DNA from: Moraxellaceae bacterium | Lineage (GTDB): Bacteria > Pseudomonadota > Gammaproteobacteria > Pseudomonadales > UBA3067 | Assembly (NCBI GenBank): GCA_002401525.1 | Contig: NVTH01000155.1 | Location: forward strand, 1-8,179 | Direction: 5' to 3' | Length of the DNA: 8,179 bases | Shown: piece after piece, positions 1 through 6,731 of the stretch | Layout: every line of letters starts with the position of its first letter | Position numbering within the stretch: position 1 is the stretch's first letter | Made by a program: the position numbers and the translations under genes | Notes under the pieces: model-generated | What the model saw: only the letters and a program-made list of their open reading frames with translations | What the model was told of the DNA's origin: nothing | Databases searched by the model: none

Positions 1-2053
1 TCATTCTCTTAAATATATGATCCATTTCTTCTAATTTGCTTTTAATATCAGCCTTATTTTCGATCCCTTCCCGGCGTATTTTTCGCATCGTAGTGGTGAT
101 CTGAGTTCCAAAATCTTTGATGTAACGTTTCATTAAGTCTCGGTGCACGTGTTCGTTTATCAAGTCATCAACGTTATTGTTAACGTTGATGAGTTCCTTC
201 TTTATCTCTTTTTGCTGTTCGATAAATACAGAGACCTGTTGGGCTATTTTGTCATTAATAGTCGCTATTAATTTATTCTCTCTTGCGGCAGCGGCGATGT
301 TTTGATTCATTTTTTGAAAGTTATTTAAATCGAATTTTGCGCGCTGAAGATCGTTGTTTTTGTTTTCATTCTGGATTTGGGTCTGTCTTATTAAGGAGGT
401 TAAAATCATGTTATAGCGTTGATTAATTAAGCCAATATGATTGGAGATATTAACGGTGGCATTGTCTAGTTTATTGAAAGGAAGGGGGTTAGATAGGTGC
501 TGGTTAGACGTTTGATCGCTTGCGTTTAATAATTGACCTTTTAAAATGGGCTCTAGATTTATCAAGTGTTGATGAATTGAATGACCAATTGCGTTAATGT
601 TAGCACCCAATTGATTAGCCAATTTGTGGTGGCTGAGATTTAGTGGATGAAAGCTTTTATTTTTTAATAGAGTAGCGCTATATCTTTTAAGTGTCTCGAA
701 AGGGAAGCTAATATTTCGAGAGAAAAAAATCGCGAAAGAAAAGAATACTAATAGAAAAATTAATACTCCCATAAGGGTATTTAGGCTCAATTTAGCTAAT
801 TCATCGAGTAACTCGCTGACATCATATTTTGCGATAAATACCCATTCCACGTCAGCGATGTTGAGAGGCAGGTAGGCGATCAAAACCTCCTGATTTCGAT
901 AGTCTTTAATAATATCTTCGCCAAGGCCTCCATTGAGGGCTTTCTCTGTCGCCGGAGTGTCAACTTCCTGAAGCAGAATTGCACTTTTAAATTTCTTGAT
1001 ATGGTCGATGGTATTTTTATCTGCACCATTGGCCGCAATATCTTGATAATATTTTTGGGGATCTTCAATTAAAAATCTAGATTGACTGCGCATTTTATAA
1101 TCATTGCCAACCAAAATGGTTTCACCGCTGTAACCTAGACCTTCGAGGAACCAGTTTTCGTCACTGGTCATAATGCTATTGATCTCGTCAATGGGCATCT
1201 GAAAAATAAGAATGCCTACCTTTGTGTCACCGTCGTATATTGGGCTGCCGATAAAGGACGCCGGTTGGTTATAGGAGGGTAAGTAGGGTTCAAAATCGAT
1301 GAGTTTAACGAAGTCTTTTCGGTTTGATGCCCTCACTTCTCGAAACAACCGCCCTAGATTGCTGTCTTTATAGGGGCCTGTCATAAGGCTGGTGGCATAA
1401 TCTACTTCTTTATAAACGCTGTATAGAATATTGCCGGAGTCCGGGTCGACGATAAAGATATCATAATAGCCAAATTTGATGAGGAACTTTCTAAAGATAT
1501 CATGATATCGTTGGTGCACATCGCTGTAGTTACTTTGGTCCTTTGCGAACGAAAGTTTATCCTTCTTTGAGGTGGGATTGGGGTTGGAAAAAATATATTG
1601 ATATTGTAAATATTTCGCCGTGGACGAAATGTTCACATAAGGTGAGATGCTGTTATTGTCGGTTTTGTTTCGTTGTACTCGAGGCGAGAATTCATTTTTA
1701 TAATATTCATACAGTCCTAATTCGTATTCATTATTGGAGAGGCCATTGATATTGGACGGCCTTATTTCGTTGTAAGCTTGTTTGAATTCATTGGCGGCAT
1801 CAATCACCATAATGCTTTCAGACAGTGTTTCAATTTGATTTCGAATCTGTTTAAAGTACGCTTCTATTTGTCGAGATTTGGCACTGCGAATGGATTTTAA
1901 TTGTTCCGTTTTAGTCTTGATCAGATGGCTCTTATATTGTTGGTAGCTATACAGCGAAGTGCCTGCGATAGAGAAAATTATTACTAGGCAAAAAATCGCC
2001 GCTATCTTTAGGCGTAAAGATTTTTCATGCCAATCGTTTTTATTGATAAACAT
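1..2053 (-). CDS. dCache-domain transmembrane sensor protein, C-terminus beyond window
   Basis: The minus-strand frame is open from the ATG at 2053 to base 1 without a stop: 684 codons, 3' end missing. An in-frame TGA at 2072-2074 limits the start to this ATG. Visible layout: a short cytoplasmic tail, TM1 at residues about 17-35, a periplasmic region of about 385 residues, TM2 at about 422-446, then at least 235 cytoplasmic residues. The periplasmic part looks like a double Cache (dCache_1) domain, with YYDIFIVDPDSG near 194-205, the DYATSL stretch after it, and GLGYSGETILVGNDYKMRS near 306-325, the hallmark of sensors attached to chemoreceptors, cyclases and kinases. After TM2, SRNISFPFETL resembles the start of a HAMP linker but is divergent. 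The remaining region is Asn/Gln/Lys-rich and helical, and I recognise no chemoreceptor hairpin, kinase, GGDEF or cyclase motif in it. The output domain, if any, lies outside. It starts 21 bases after the channel-like gene, with only a weak GAG-type ribosome site, which suggests co-transcription. Confidence 0.88.
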   Translation of the reverse strand, partial: MFINKNDWHEKSLRLKIAAIFCLVIIFSIAGTSLYSYQQYKSHLIKTKTEQLKSIRSAKSRQIEAYFKQIRNQIETLSESIMVIDAANEFKQAYNEIRPSNINGLSNNEYELGLYEYYKNEFSPRVQRNKTDNNSISPYVNISSTAKYLQYQYIFSNPNPTSKKDKLSFAKDQSNYSDVHQRYHDIFRKFLIKFGYYDIFIVDPDSGNILYSVYKEVDYATSLMTGPYKDSNLGRLFREVRASNRKDFVKLIDFEPYLPSYNQPASFIGSPIYDGDTKVGILIFQMPIDEINSIMTSDENWFLEGLGYSGETILVGNDYKMRSQSRFLIEDPQKYYQDIAANGADKNTIDHIKKFKSAILLQEVDTPATEKALNGGLGEDIIKDYRNQEVLIAYLPLNIADVEWVFIAKYDVSELLDELAKLSLNTLMGVLIFLLVFFSFAIFFSRNISFPFETLKRYSATLLKNKSFHPLNLSHHKLANQLGANINAIGHSIHQHLINLEPILKGQLLNASDQTSNQHLSNPLPFNKLDNATVNISNHIGLINQRYNMILTSLIRQTQIQNENKNNDLQRAKFDLNNFQKMNQNIAAAARENKLIATINDKIAQQVSVFIEQQKEIKKELINVNNNVDDLINEHVHRDLMKRYIKDFGTQITTTMRKIRREGIENKADIKSKLEEMDHIFKRM

Positions 2054-2074
2054 AGAGTATCTCGACCGACATCA

Positions 2075-3235
2075 TTAAAAAAAACATAAATAAGTAATGA
2101 GTGAAAGGATTCCTGAAGTGAAAGGCCAATAGGTGATTTTGGGGATCAGGTTGTCTTCCCAGATCAGTAATTTGGAAATAAATGACGTATTTTGAGTGAC
2201 TAAAAATGTATTGATAATGATTCCAATCATTAATCCATACATCACTAAATAAAAGTATTCGATGTAGACAATGCCTTCTGAGGGGAATTTTTGTCGGATG
2301 TGTACATGAGATAACATCACCACAAAAAAAAGTGCTGAATTGATGGAGATAATGCCTATCACGTTAAACCCAAATATTTCCGCTTTACTTCGATTGACGG
2401 TGCTTGTAAGTACAATGGTGTAGAGAAACACTAGCACCGTAAAAACTGGAATAAGATGAACCACAAAAGAATTTAAAAATTTCCGTTTGATCACGATGTT
2501 AAAATAGAGCTCAGGAAATGTTTGGGTTAGATTTCGAGCGCTGATGCCGAAATTAGTGTCATAAGTCACGGTGCGGAAATTGAAAAATGTTTCGTTGATG
2601 TTCCAATCTCCGAGCACAAGCTCCTGATCAAGACCGAATGGTGTGCCTGGTGAAGTGGTTTGGTAATCGTGGAGTGAGGGCACCAGAATGACATCTTGGT
2701 GGAAATCGGAGGGCCATATTCTGATCCATACGGTTTTATGATCTAGCGGATAATCGTGATAATTAAATTTTTGCCTTAAGGTCGCTTCGAAATACCAGCC
2801 GTAGACGGTTTCTTCGCCTTGGGGGTGGGCATAGACCAAGCGAGGTTCGATTGCGCTTCCTGAGTCCACTTGTTCTGGAAATAGGAACCCAGGTCCATCA
2901 ATTTTTTCAGTGCTGTCATAAGTCTGCCATACATAACCGGTGATATTGACGTCACTGGAGCTCCGAAAATCGAGTGATTGGATGTATATACCGGTGGGGA
3001 TTTGGGTAAAATTTCGTTTCGAAAACACCTGGGAAGATTTTAATTTTCTGATTAAATCGGATTCAGCGGCATTGGTGGATACCAACTGGCTGATATTGGG
3101 ATTGTATTGACTGTCAACGAAATACCACATCCAGGCGATTAGAAAGCTGAAGATGATCGATGAGGTGATGGATATAATCCACAGCAGCGAATTACTTTCT
3201 CGGGATTTCGTACGCCGCTCTAATGTCCCTTCCAT
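2075..3235 (-). CDS. pentameric ligand-gated ion channel-like membrane protein
   Basis: A 386-residue protein from the ATG at 3235; a TTG at 3241 would add two residues, and an in-frame TGA at 3245-3247 excludes longer forms. Neither start has a clear Shine-Dalgarno. Numbered from the TTG: a hydrophobic segment at 19-42 (signal anchor or signal peptide), a beta-rich extracytoplasmic domain at about 75-250, and four membrane segments at about 257-279 (M1), 289-311 (M2), 325-348 (M3) and 370-388 (M4). Features matching the pLGIC/Cys-loop receptor superfamily are IPTGIYIQSLDF and TGYVWQTYD (beta1-beta2 region), NYHDYPLDHKTV with YPLD in place of the family's FPFD turn (no flanking cysteines, as in prokaryotic members), and FNIVIKRKFLNSFVVHLIP, a pre-M1/M1 stretch with the usual Arg and Pro. 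A proline after M2 and YIEYFYLVMYG in M3 also fit. The inferred role is a ligand-gated channel in the inner membrane; ligand and ion selectivity cannot be read. First gene of a probable operon with the dCache sensor. Alternative: an unrelated membrane protein with a similar topology. Confidence 0.62.
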   Translation of the reverse strand: MEGTLERRTKSRESNSLLWIISITSSIIFSFLIAWMWYFVDSQYNPNISQLVSTNAAESDLIRKLKSSQVFSKRNFTQIPTGIYIQSLDFRSSSDVNITGYVWQTYDSTEKIDGPGFLFPEQVDSGSAIEPRLVYAHPQGEETVYGWYFEATLRQKFNYHDYPLDHKTVWIRIWPSDFHQDVILVPSLHDYQTTSPGTPFGLDQELVLGDWNINETFFNFRTVTYDTNFGISARNLTQTFPELYFNIVIKRKFLNSFVVHLIPVFTVLVFLYTIVLTSTVNRSKAEIFGFNVIGIISINSALFFVVMLSHVHIRQKFPSEGIVYIEYFYLVMYGLMIGIIINTFLVTQNTSFISKLLIWEDNLIPKITYWPFTSGILSLITYLCFF

Positions 3236-3290
3236 GGCCAATAGTCAACTATGAGTGTGTGATTTACTGGTTATCGAGGGTACGGTTCTA

Positions 3291-3351
3291 GCCGTATTGT
3301 ATTAGTCGTGTTGTATTAACAATATTGTATTAGCAATATTGATCTAGCAAT
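3291..3351. repeat. degenerate 14-bp tandem repeat, about 4.3 copies
   Basis: Four consecutive 14-base units are gccgtattgtatta (3291), gtcgtgttgtatta (3305), acaatattgtatta (3319) and gcaatattgatcta (3333), followed by a partial gcaat (3347). The first three share TTGTATTA exactly at the same phase, and units 3 and 4 share CAATATTG. An isolated related core, CCGCATTGTATTT, lies at 3393-3405 and matches 11 of 13 bases of unit 1. Read on the minus strand, each of the first three units begins TAATACAA, and two of them contain the -10-like hexamer TACAAT. The block sits 50 to 110 bases upstream of the channel-like gene, so it may be a multi-site operator or tandem promoter elements. This role is inferred from position only. 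Confidence 0.7.
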
Positions 3352-3596
3352 GCCCTGCGATAACGCCACGTAATACTAATGACTCTCCAAAACCGCATTG
3401 TATTTGATGTTTAAATTTAGAGTAGTCGAAGGAAAACAAAGCGCACCTTTTTAATAGATTTCATGAGCTTATGATGCTTATATGATATCACGCCGGCTTA
3501 AATTAAAGCGTTAAGAGGCCCCTGAATCAGTGGCAGACGAAGGGTAAGTAATTGTAATTATATGTCAAATCGGATGGCCCCAGTGCTTCAAAGGGG

Positions 3597-3602
3597 TATA
3601 AT
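3597..3602 (+). promoter_or_regulatory. sigma70-type -10 box for the glutaredoxin-like gene
   Basis: A perfect TATAAT lies 33 bases upstream of the ATG at 3636, which would put the transcript start near 3609 with a leader of about 27 bases. No good -35 hexamer is found 16 to 18 bases upstream (the sequence there is around atggcc) and there is no TG extension, so the promoter may be weak or depend on an activator. Confidence 0.5.
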
Positions 3603-3625
3603 GCGCGCTTATTTTTATCATCACC

Positions 3626-3630
3626 AGGAG
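3626..3630 (+). promoter_or_regulatory. ribosome binding site of the glutaredoxin-like gene
   Basis: AGGAG ends five bases before the ATG at 3636, a strong site at normal spacing that fixes this start. Confidence 0.75.
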
Positions 3631-3635
3631 TTGTA

Positions 3636-4016
3636 ATGCGCTTTATTCGTTTGTTTTTAGGGGCTTTGATTCTTTTTTTTGATTGGGTGTTTACCCCTAA
3701 AAGCGTGAAAAGGGATGTCATTGCGCAGCAACAGGTGGATGCGGAAACCGCAGGATTGTCTTTGTATCAATATAAAGCGTGTCCGTTTTGCGTAAAGGTT
3801 CGCCGATCGATTAAACGTAATGCTTTGAATATTAATACTTACGATGCAAAACGTTGCGGAAAAAGTAGAGACGAGTTAGTCGAGGGAAGCGGCCAACTAA
3901 AAGTCCCTTGTTTGAAAATTGAAGAAAGCAATGGCGAAGTACGGTGGATGTTTGAATCCAGTGACATTATTACTTATCTTGAAAGTAGGGTGAGCACCAT
4001 CGCTTCGGCTGCGTAA
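3636..4016 (+). CDS. membrane-anchored glutaredoxin / GST N-terminal domain protein
   Basis: A 126-residue protein with a thioredoxin fold of the glutaredoxin or glutathione S-transferase N-terminal type. Residues 1-20 form a hydrophobic segment with basic flanks (RFIR before, PKSVKR after), probably an inner-membrane anchor. The domain starts at LSLYQYKACPFCVKVRR: C49-P50-F51-C52 is a dithiol active site close to the classical CPYC. L88-K-V-P-C-L holds the cis-proline loop (V90-P91), and E107-S-S-D-I-I-T-Y-L is the Glu-Ser glutathione-contact motif before the last helix. The domain is about 85 residues, the normal size for a glutaredoxin, with no GST helical domain following. The expected role is glutathione-dependent thiol-disulfide exchange; the partner is unknown. 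Two further cysteines, C74 and C92 (next to the cis-proline), are notable. If the positive-inside rule holds for KSVKR after the segment, the domain faces the cytoplasm. It appears monocistronic, with its own -10 box and ribosome site. Confidence 0.85.
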   Translation: MRFIRLFLGALILFFDWVFTPKSVKRDVIAQQQVDAETAGLSLYQYKACPFCVKVRRSIKRNALNINTYDAKRCGKSRDELVEGSGQLKVPCLKIEESNGEVRWMFESSDIITYLESRVSTIASAA

Positions 4017-4033
4017 GATAATCGCAGCTGTAT

Positions 4034-4055
4034 ACCCCTATTCGATGAATGGGGT
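4034..4055 (+). terminator. possible terminator hairpin after the glutaredoxin-like gene
   Basis: ACCCC at 4034-4038 and ATT at 4040-4042 can pair with AAT at 4048-4050 and GGGGT at 4051-4055, leaving one bulged T and a five-base loop. It starts 18 bases after the stop codon. The following bases (ctatttcagg) are not a proper U tract, so efficient intrinsic termination is uncertain. Confidence 0.35.
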
Positions 4056-4084
4056 CTATTTCAGGCCTATTTCAGGCCTATTTC
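4056..4084. repeat. 11-bp tandem repeat, 2.6 copies
   Basis: The unit ctatttcaggc occurs exactly at 4056-4066 and 4067-4077, followed by ctatttc at 4078-4084. It directly follows the hairpin downstream of the glutaredoxin-like gene. Replication slippage is the simplest explanation. Confidence 0.85.
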
Positions 4085-4151
4085 TATGGGTTCAGTCTGG
4101 GTCGGCTCTAGAGAGCGGGTTTGGCCGGGTCTATTTCGGGTTGAGTCTGGG
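4078..4151. repeat. dispersed direct repeat pair, about 21-24 bp
   Basis: The stretch at 4078-4101 (ctatttc, then tat, then gggttcagtctggg) recurs at 4131-4151 without the tat and with one c-to-g change. The 14-base cores at 4088-4101 and 4138-4151 match 13 of 14 bases. The copies start 53 bases apart, and the second is preceded by cgggt, as the first tandem array is by ggggt. This suggests an old local duplication of the intergenic segment. Confidence 0.7.
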
Positions 4152-4366
4152 AATGGCGCTTATACGCGCGCGCTCGAAAAGAACTGTTTGATGGTGCTTT
4201 CGTAACAATTACTTGGATTAATTTTACTGGCGATTGTCGGTATTCGCTATTTAAAAAAATAATTAAAAATCAAGTCTAGTCTTTTTATTTTTCAACACTA
4301 CAATGCACAGCCTTTTTGACTGTTTAGCCCCTTATTTGGGCTTATTGAAATGCATAGGTTGTGTAC

Positions 4367-4924
4367 ATGCTAGTGTTTACTCTTACCAATAATGTGACCG
4401 ATGAAGTTTGGGTGGGCACCTGTAAAGACAGTTGTGAAGAGCGTTTTACGCAATTTAAAAAAGCCATGACGCTCGGCATTAAGGCTCAAATCTATAAAGA
4501 TCTACGAGATTATGGGGCAAAAAACTTTACAGTCGATGATTTCGCCATGGCTAATGATCGCGAAGAGCTTGCCGAATTATTTAACGAAGCGCTGGATACC
4601 TACGGAGGATTAAGTCTTCAAGGGGTTAAAACTTCGTTGCGCTCCACAGCTCCGATTAAGGCCATCGCCACAAAAAATCGGTCAGTTTCTCCAATGACTG
4701 CCTCTAGCAGCGTTAAGAATACAAAATCGAGACCTGCAAAAGAAAAAATATCCAAGGGTCGAACTAATAATTCCGCGAAAGAGAAGCTCATTAAGGAGCG
4801 AATGGCGGAAGAAAAGGTTGAACGTGAAATGGTTAAAAAGAAGCAGGAAAGGGAGCAGGCTGATGAGATGGCGCAAATTATTGCACGCCTAGATGCTCGA
4901 GGATCCACGTTGGCGAAACGTTAG
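4367..4924 (+). CDS. GIY-YIG-like domain protein with charged helical tail
   Basis: A 185-residue protein if started at ATG 4367, where AGG at 4356-4358 is eight bases upstream; a GTG at 4361 would add two residues but sits too close to that site. Numbered from the GTG, residues 3-83 follow the GIY-YIG endonuclease pattern: LVFTLTNN where GIY-x-ITN is expected, W17-V-G19 where YIG is expected, R28 in the first helix (EERF) at the usual catalytic-Arg place, then IYKDLRDYGAKNFTVDDF, matching the family's ly..lrkyG..nF signature. The catalytic Glu is not secure: E72 and E76 are candidates but neither aligns cleanly, and both signature tyrosines are replaced. Residues 119-170 are rich in Lys, Arg and Glu, forming a charged, probably coiled-coil or nucleic-acid-binding tail. 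The role is unknown: a divergent or inactive nuclease-fold protein that may still bind nucleic acid. No partner gene is obvious. Confidence 0.6.
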   Translation: MLVFTLTNNVTDEVWVGTCKDSCEERFTQFKKAMTLGIKAQIYKDLRDYGAKNFTVDDFAMANDREELAELFNEALDTYGGLSLQGVKTSLRSTAPIKAIATKNRSVSPMTASSSVKNTKSRPAKEKISKGRTNNSAKEKLIKERMAEEKVEREMVKKKQEREQADEMAQIIARLDARGSTLAKR

Positions 4925-5010
4925 GTTTAAGCGTGTTTCGACAGAGAGAAAAACTTCCAAATAAAATAATTCGGCTCGATTAACACGTAATATCTGTTTT
5001 CTTCTTCCTA

Positions 5011-5040
5011 TTGACAAATTTGATCTAGAATTAATAGTTA
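5011..5040 (+). promoter_or_regulatory. candidate promoter for the CHASE-GGDEF gene
   Basis: A consensus TTGACA at 5011-5016 is followed, 16 to 18 bases later, by only moderate -10 matches in ttaatagtta (5031-5040). This would give a leader of about 155 bases before the start at 5202. The rest of the gap 4925-5201 shows no gene and no clear terminator. Confidence 0.35.
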
Positions 5041-5185
5041 CCCAATAGTCATTTTCGCTGTGCTTGGCTTTGATGCCTCGAGTAATGCCAGCCAGAAATA
5101 CCATCTATTGGGGGATACTGTTGATAGATCGCTAATGTGTTGAATTGCAGTGAATTTCCCGCCTTGGTGTTGGGTTCGTCGCTGC

Positions 5186-5192
5186 AAAAGGA
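5186..5192 (+). promoter_or_regulatory. ribosome binding site deciding the CHASE-GGDEF start
   Basis: AAAAGGA ends directly against the ATG at 5193, too close to serve it, but lies nine bases before the in-frame ATG at 5202. This favours 5202 as the true start. Confidence 0.55.
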
Positions 5193-5201
5193 ATGAAAGG
5201 A

Positions 5202-6731
5202 ATGCAAAAATCCAGCTTTTACCAACATCACTACACGAATACCGGCATTAATATCTCACGAACTAATGTTTTTCGCGTGTTCTCACTGGCCTGTATATTG
5301 GTCTCGTTGATACTTTTTGTCTTGGTCTTTAATTCTGGAGTTTCGAAAGCAGAACATAAATTCCACAGCTACGCGGGTTCCTACGACGCTCATCTTCGCA
5401 ATACATTACTGATTAATGAAACCTTACTTGAAAATTTTTCAGCCTTTTTGGAGGTGGTAGGTTATGAGGACAAAGAGGTTGCTAAAGGTTACGTTGACAG
5501 CATCGTCAAGAGCTTTTCAAAGGTTTATATCATCGAAGCCGTTCACCGTATTCCCCGGGATTTAATTGACGAGGTGGAGCGTATACAGCTGGCCATTGGC
5601 AACTCGAGTTATAAATTGAAGGCGTTTGATTTCGATAATAATCAGCGTTTTCATGAAGTGGAGGTCAAACCGTTTTATTCTCCCATTGTTTTTATTGAAC
5701 CTGCGGATGACGAGCAACGAAATATTTTGGGGCTGGACGTTGAGTCCATTGATTTTTTAAAAACGGCGATGGAGCGAAGTCAGAAAGTTGATGGGATTGT
5801 TAGCACTCCACCGTTTGAGTTAATAGAAGGCGATTTCGGTTATGTGATGTTTAATCCTGTGGGCCGAGTGGCAGTTTCAAATGTTGGCGAAGGGATGATG
5901 TTTTCACTCTTGGTGATTCGTGCAAAAGAGTTAATGCCCGCGCATATGTTCAAAGAGTCCGGCACTCAAATTGTGTTGTATCATCCTGACTTTCCTCGCC
6001 AAGATACGGATGGTCATTTGGTGGAGATATTAGGGGGCAGTCGAAGTAATATTGAAAAAATATTATTTCCAAACCTACGCTATGAAAAAGTAGTCGGTGG
6101 CGAGGAGCAGCGTTTGATCTTGCTGATTGAACAGCAATTAGGCTGGGATACGTTTAATTTACCGCTGCTTATTACCATCGGAGTGTTTTCGATGCTGTTA
6201 ACTTTAGTGGTGGTCCGCTACCGAAATATTTATAATGAAAGTGATGAAAAACGGCGCAAAGCTGAGTATGCGATTTTCGTAATGGCTAACTATGACCCAT
6301 TGACCCAGCTGCCCAATCGACCGCATTTATTAAATCAATTGTTTCATTCTTTGGCCGATGCGGAGGAAGCTAAGACAGGTTTGTGCGTGGCTTATATTAA
6401 ATTAAAAGATTACGAGCGTATCGAATTAAGGTCCGGGTGCGGCATTAGCGATGCTTTTTTAGTGTCGTCTTCTAATCGATTGCGTAAATTTGTCAGCGAA
6501 AATGATTTTGTGGCGAAGTTGGATGGTGGCGAGTTTGTTATGGTTTCAGATTGTGGCGGGGTCGATAAGGACGTTGATGAGCTGAAAAAATTATTGGACG
6601 AGCGATTAAAAGGCATTATGGTTATTGGAGGGGAAAAATTATCCTTGGATGCAGACATAGGCATTTCACTTTATCCTAGGGATGGTAATGACCCAAAACA
6701 ATTGATTCGGGTCGCTAGAGATCACATGTGA
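5202..6731 (+). CDS. CHASE-GGDEF membrane protein with degenerate cyclase site
   Basis: A 509-residue protein from ATG 5202 (512 from ATG 5193; numbering below uses 5193). TM1 at about 29-46, a periplasmic CHASE domain at about 48-315 (EAVHRIPRD, FYSPIVFIEPADDEQRNILGLDVES and a following FNPV match the CHASE core), TM2 at about 324-343, then a GGDEF domain from NYDPLTQLPNR (366-376), a good match to the family's DxLTxLxNR opening. The catalytic elements are broken: the first metal-binding Asp of the DxD-FK motif is K403, with K405 at the second Asp; the signature reads DGGEF (444-448) preceded by KL instead of R-x-GGDEF; and the inhibitory-site Arg of RxxD is Ser (SEND). The protein stops at LIRVARDHM, where the family continues with MYxAK and GRN, so the last helix is truncated. 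It probably does not synthesise c-di-GMP and may act as a CHASE-controlled partner, GTP-binding or c-di-GMP-related regulatory protein, or be decaying. No EAL domain is fused. Confidence 0.9.
   Translation: MQKSSFYQHHYTNTGINISRTNVFRVFSLACILVSLILFVLVFNSGVSKAEHKFHSYAGSYDAHLRNTLLINETLLENFSAFLEVVGYEDKEVAKGYVDSIVKSFSKVYIIEAVHRIPRDLIDEVERIQLAIGNSSYKLKAFDFDNNQRFHEVEVKPFYSPIVFIEPADDEQRNILGLDVESIDFLKTAMERSQKVDGIVSTPPFELIEGDFGYVMFNPVGRVAVSNVGEGMMFSLLVIRAKELMPAHMFKESGTQIVLYHPDFPRQDTDGHLVEILGGSRSNIEKILFPNLRYEKVVGGEEQRLILLIEQQLGWDTFNLPLLITIGVFSMLLTLVVVRYRNIYNESDEKRRKAEYAIFVMANYDPLTQLPNRPHLLNQLFHSLADAEEAKTGLCVAYIKLKDYERIELRSGCGISDAFLVSSSNRLRKFVSENDFVAKLDGGEFVMVSDCGGVDKDVDELKKLLDERLKGIMVIGGEKLSLDADIGISLYPRDGNDPKQLIRVARDHM

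Larger units (their letters stand above)
3242..3635. other. divergent intergenic region with repeats and promoter
   Basis: This 394-base AT-rich gap separates the minus-strand channel-like/dCache unit from the plus-strand glutaredoxin gene, so it must hold both promoters. It contains the 14-bp tandem repeat block near 3291-3351, one more repeat-like core at 3393-3405, and a TATAAT box at 3597-3602. I see no convincing reading frame: the short open frame on the minus strand at 3527-3721 overlaps the glutaredoxin start and has no family resemblance. No structured RNA could be recognised. Confidence 0.7.
4017..4366. other. non-coding gap with direct repeats
   Basis: The 350 bases between the glutaredoxin gene and the GIY-YIG-like gene hold no credible frame. 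The first half is G-rich and repetitive (hairpin 4034-4055, 11-bp repeats from 4056, dispersed repeat 4078-4151). The second half is AT-rich, with a poly-A/T stretch near 4250-4290. A small hairpin, AGCCC 4326-4330 with GGGCT 4338-4342, stands just ahead of the next gene. A TTGACT at 4316-4321 could be a -35, but I find no convincing -10 at the right distance. Confidence 0.6.

Noticed and set aside
1543..1749. Open frame of 68 codons on the plus strand.
   Set aside because: It lies wholly opposite the dCache gene, has no family resemblance and no ribosome site.
3300..3320. On the minus strand TAATACAACACGAC resembles the beginning of a T7-type phage promoter.
   Set aside because: The match stops after the first few bases, no CTATAG follows, the word is one unit of the 14-bp repeat, and no phage genes are present.
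4618..4908. Open frame of 96 codons on the minus strand, rich in Ser, Phe and Leu.
   Set aside because: It is the antisense of the Lys/Glu-rich tail of the GIY-YIG-like gene; this composition on the opposite strand produces such frames by chance.
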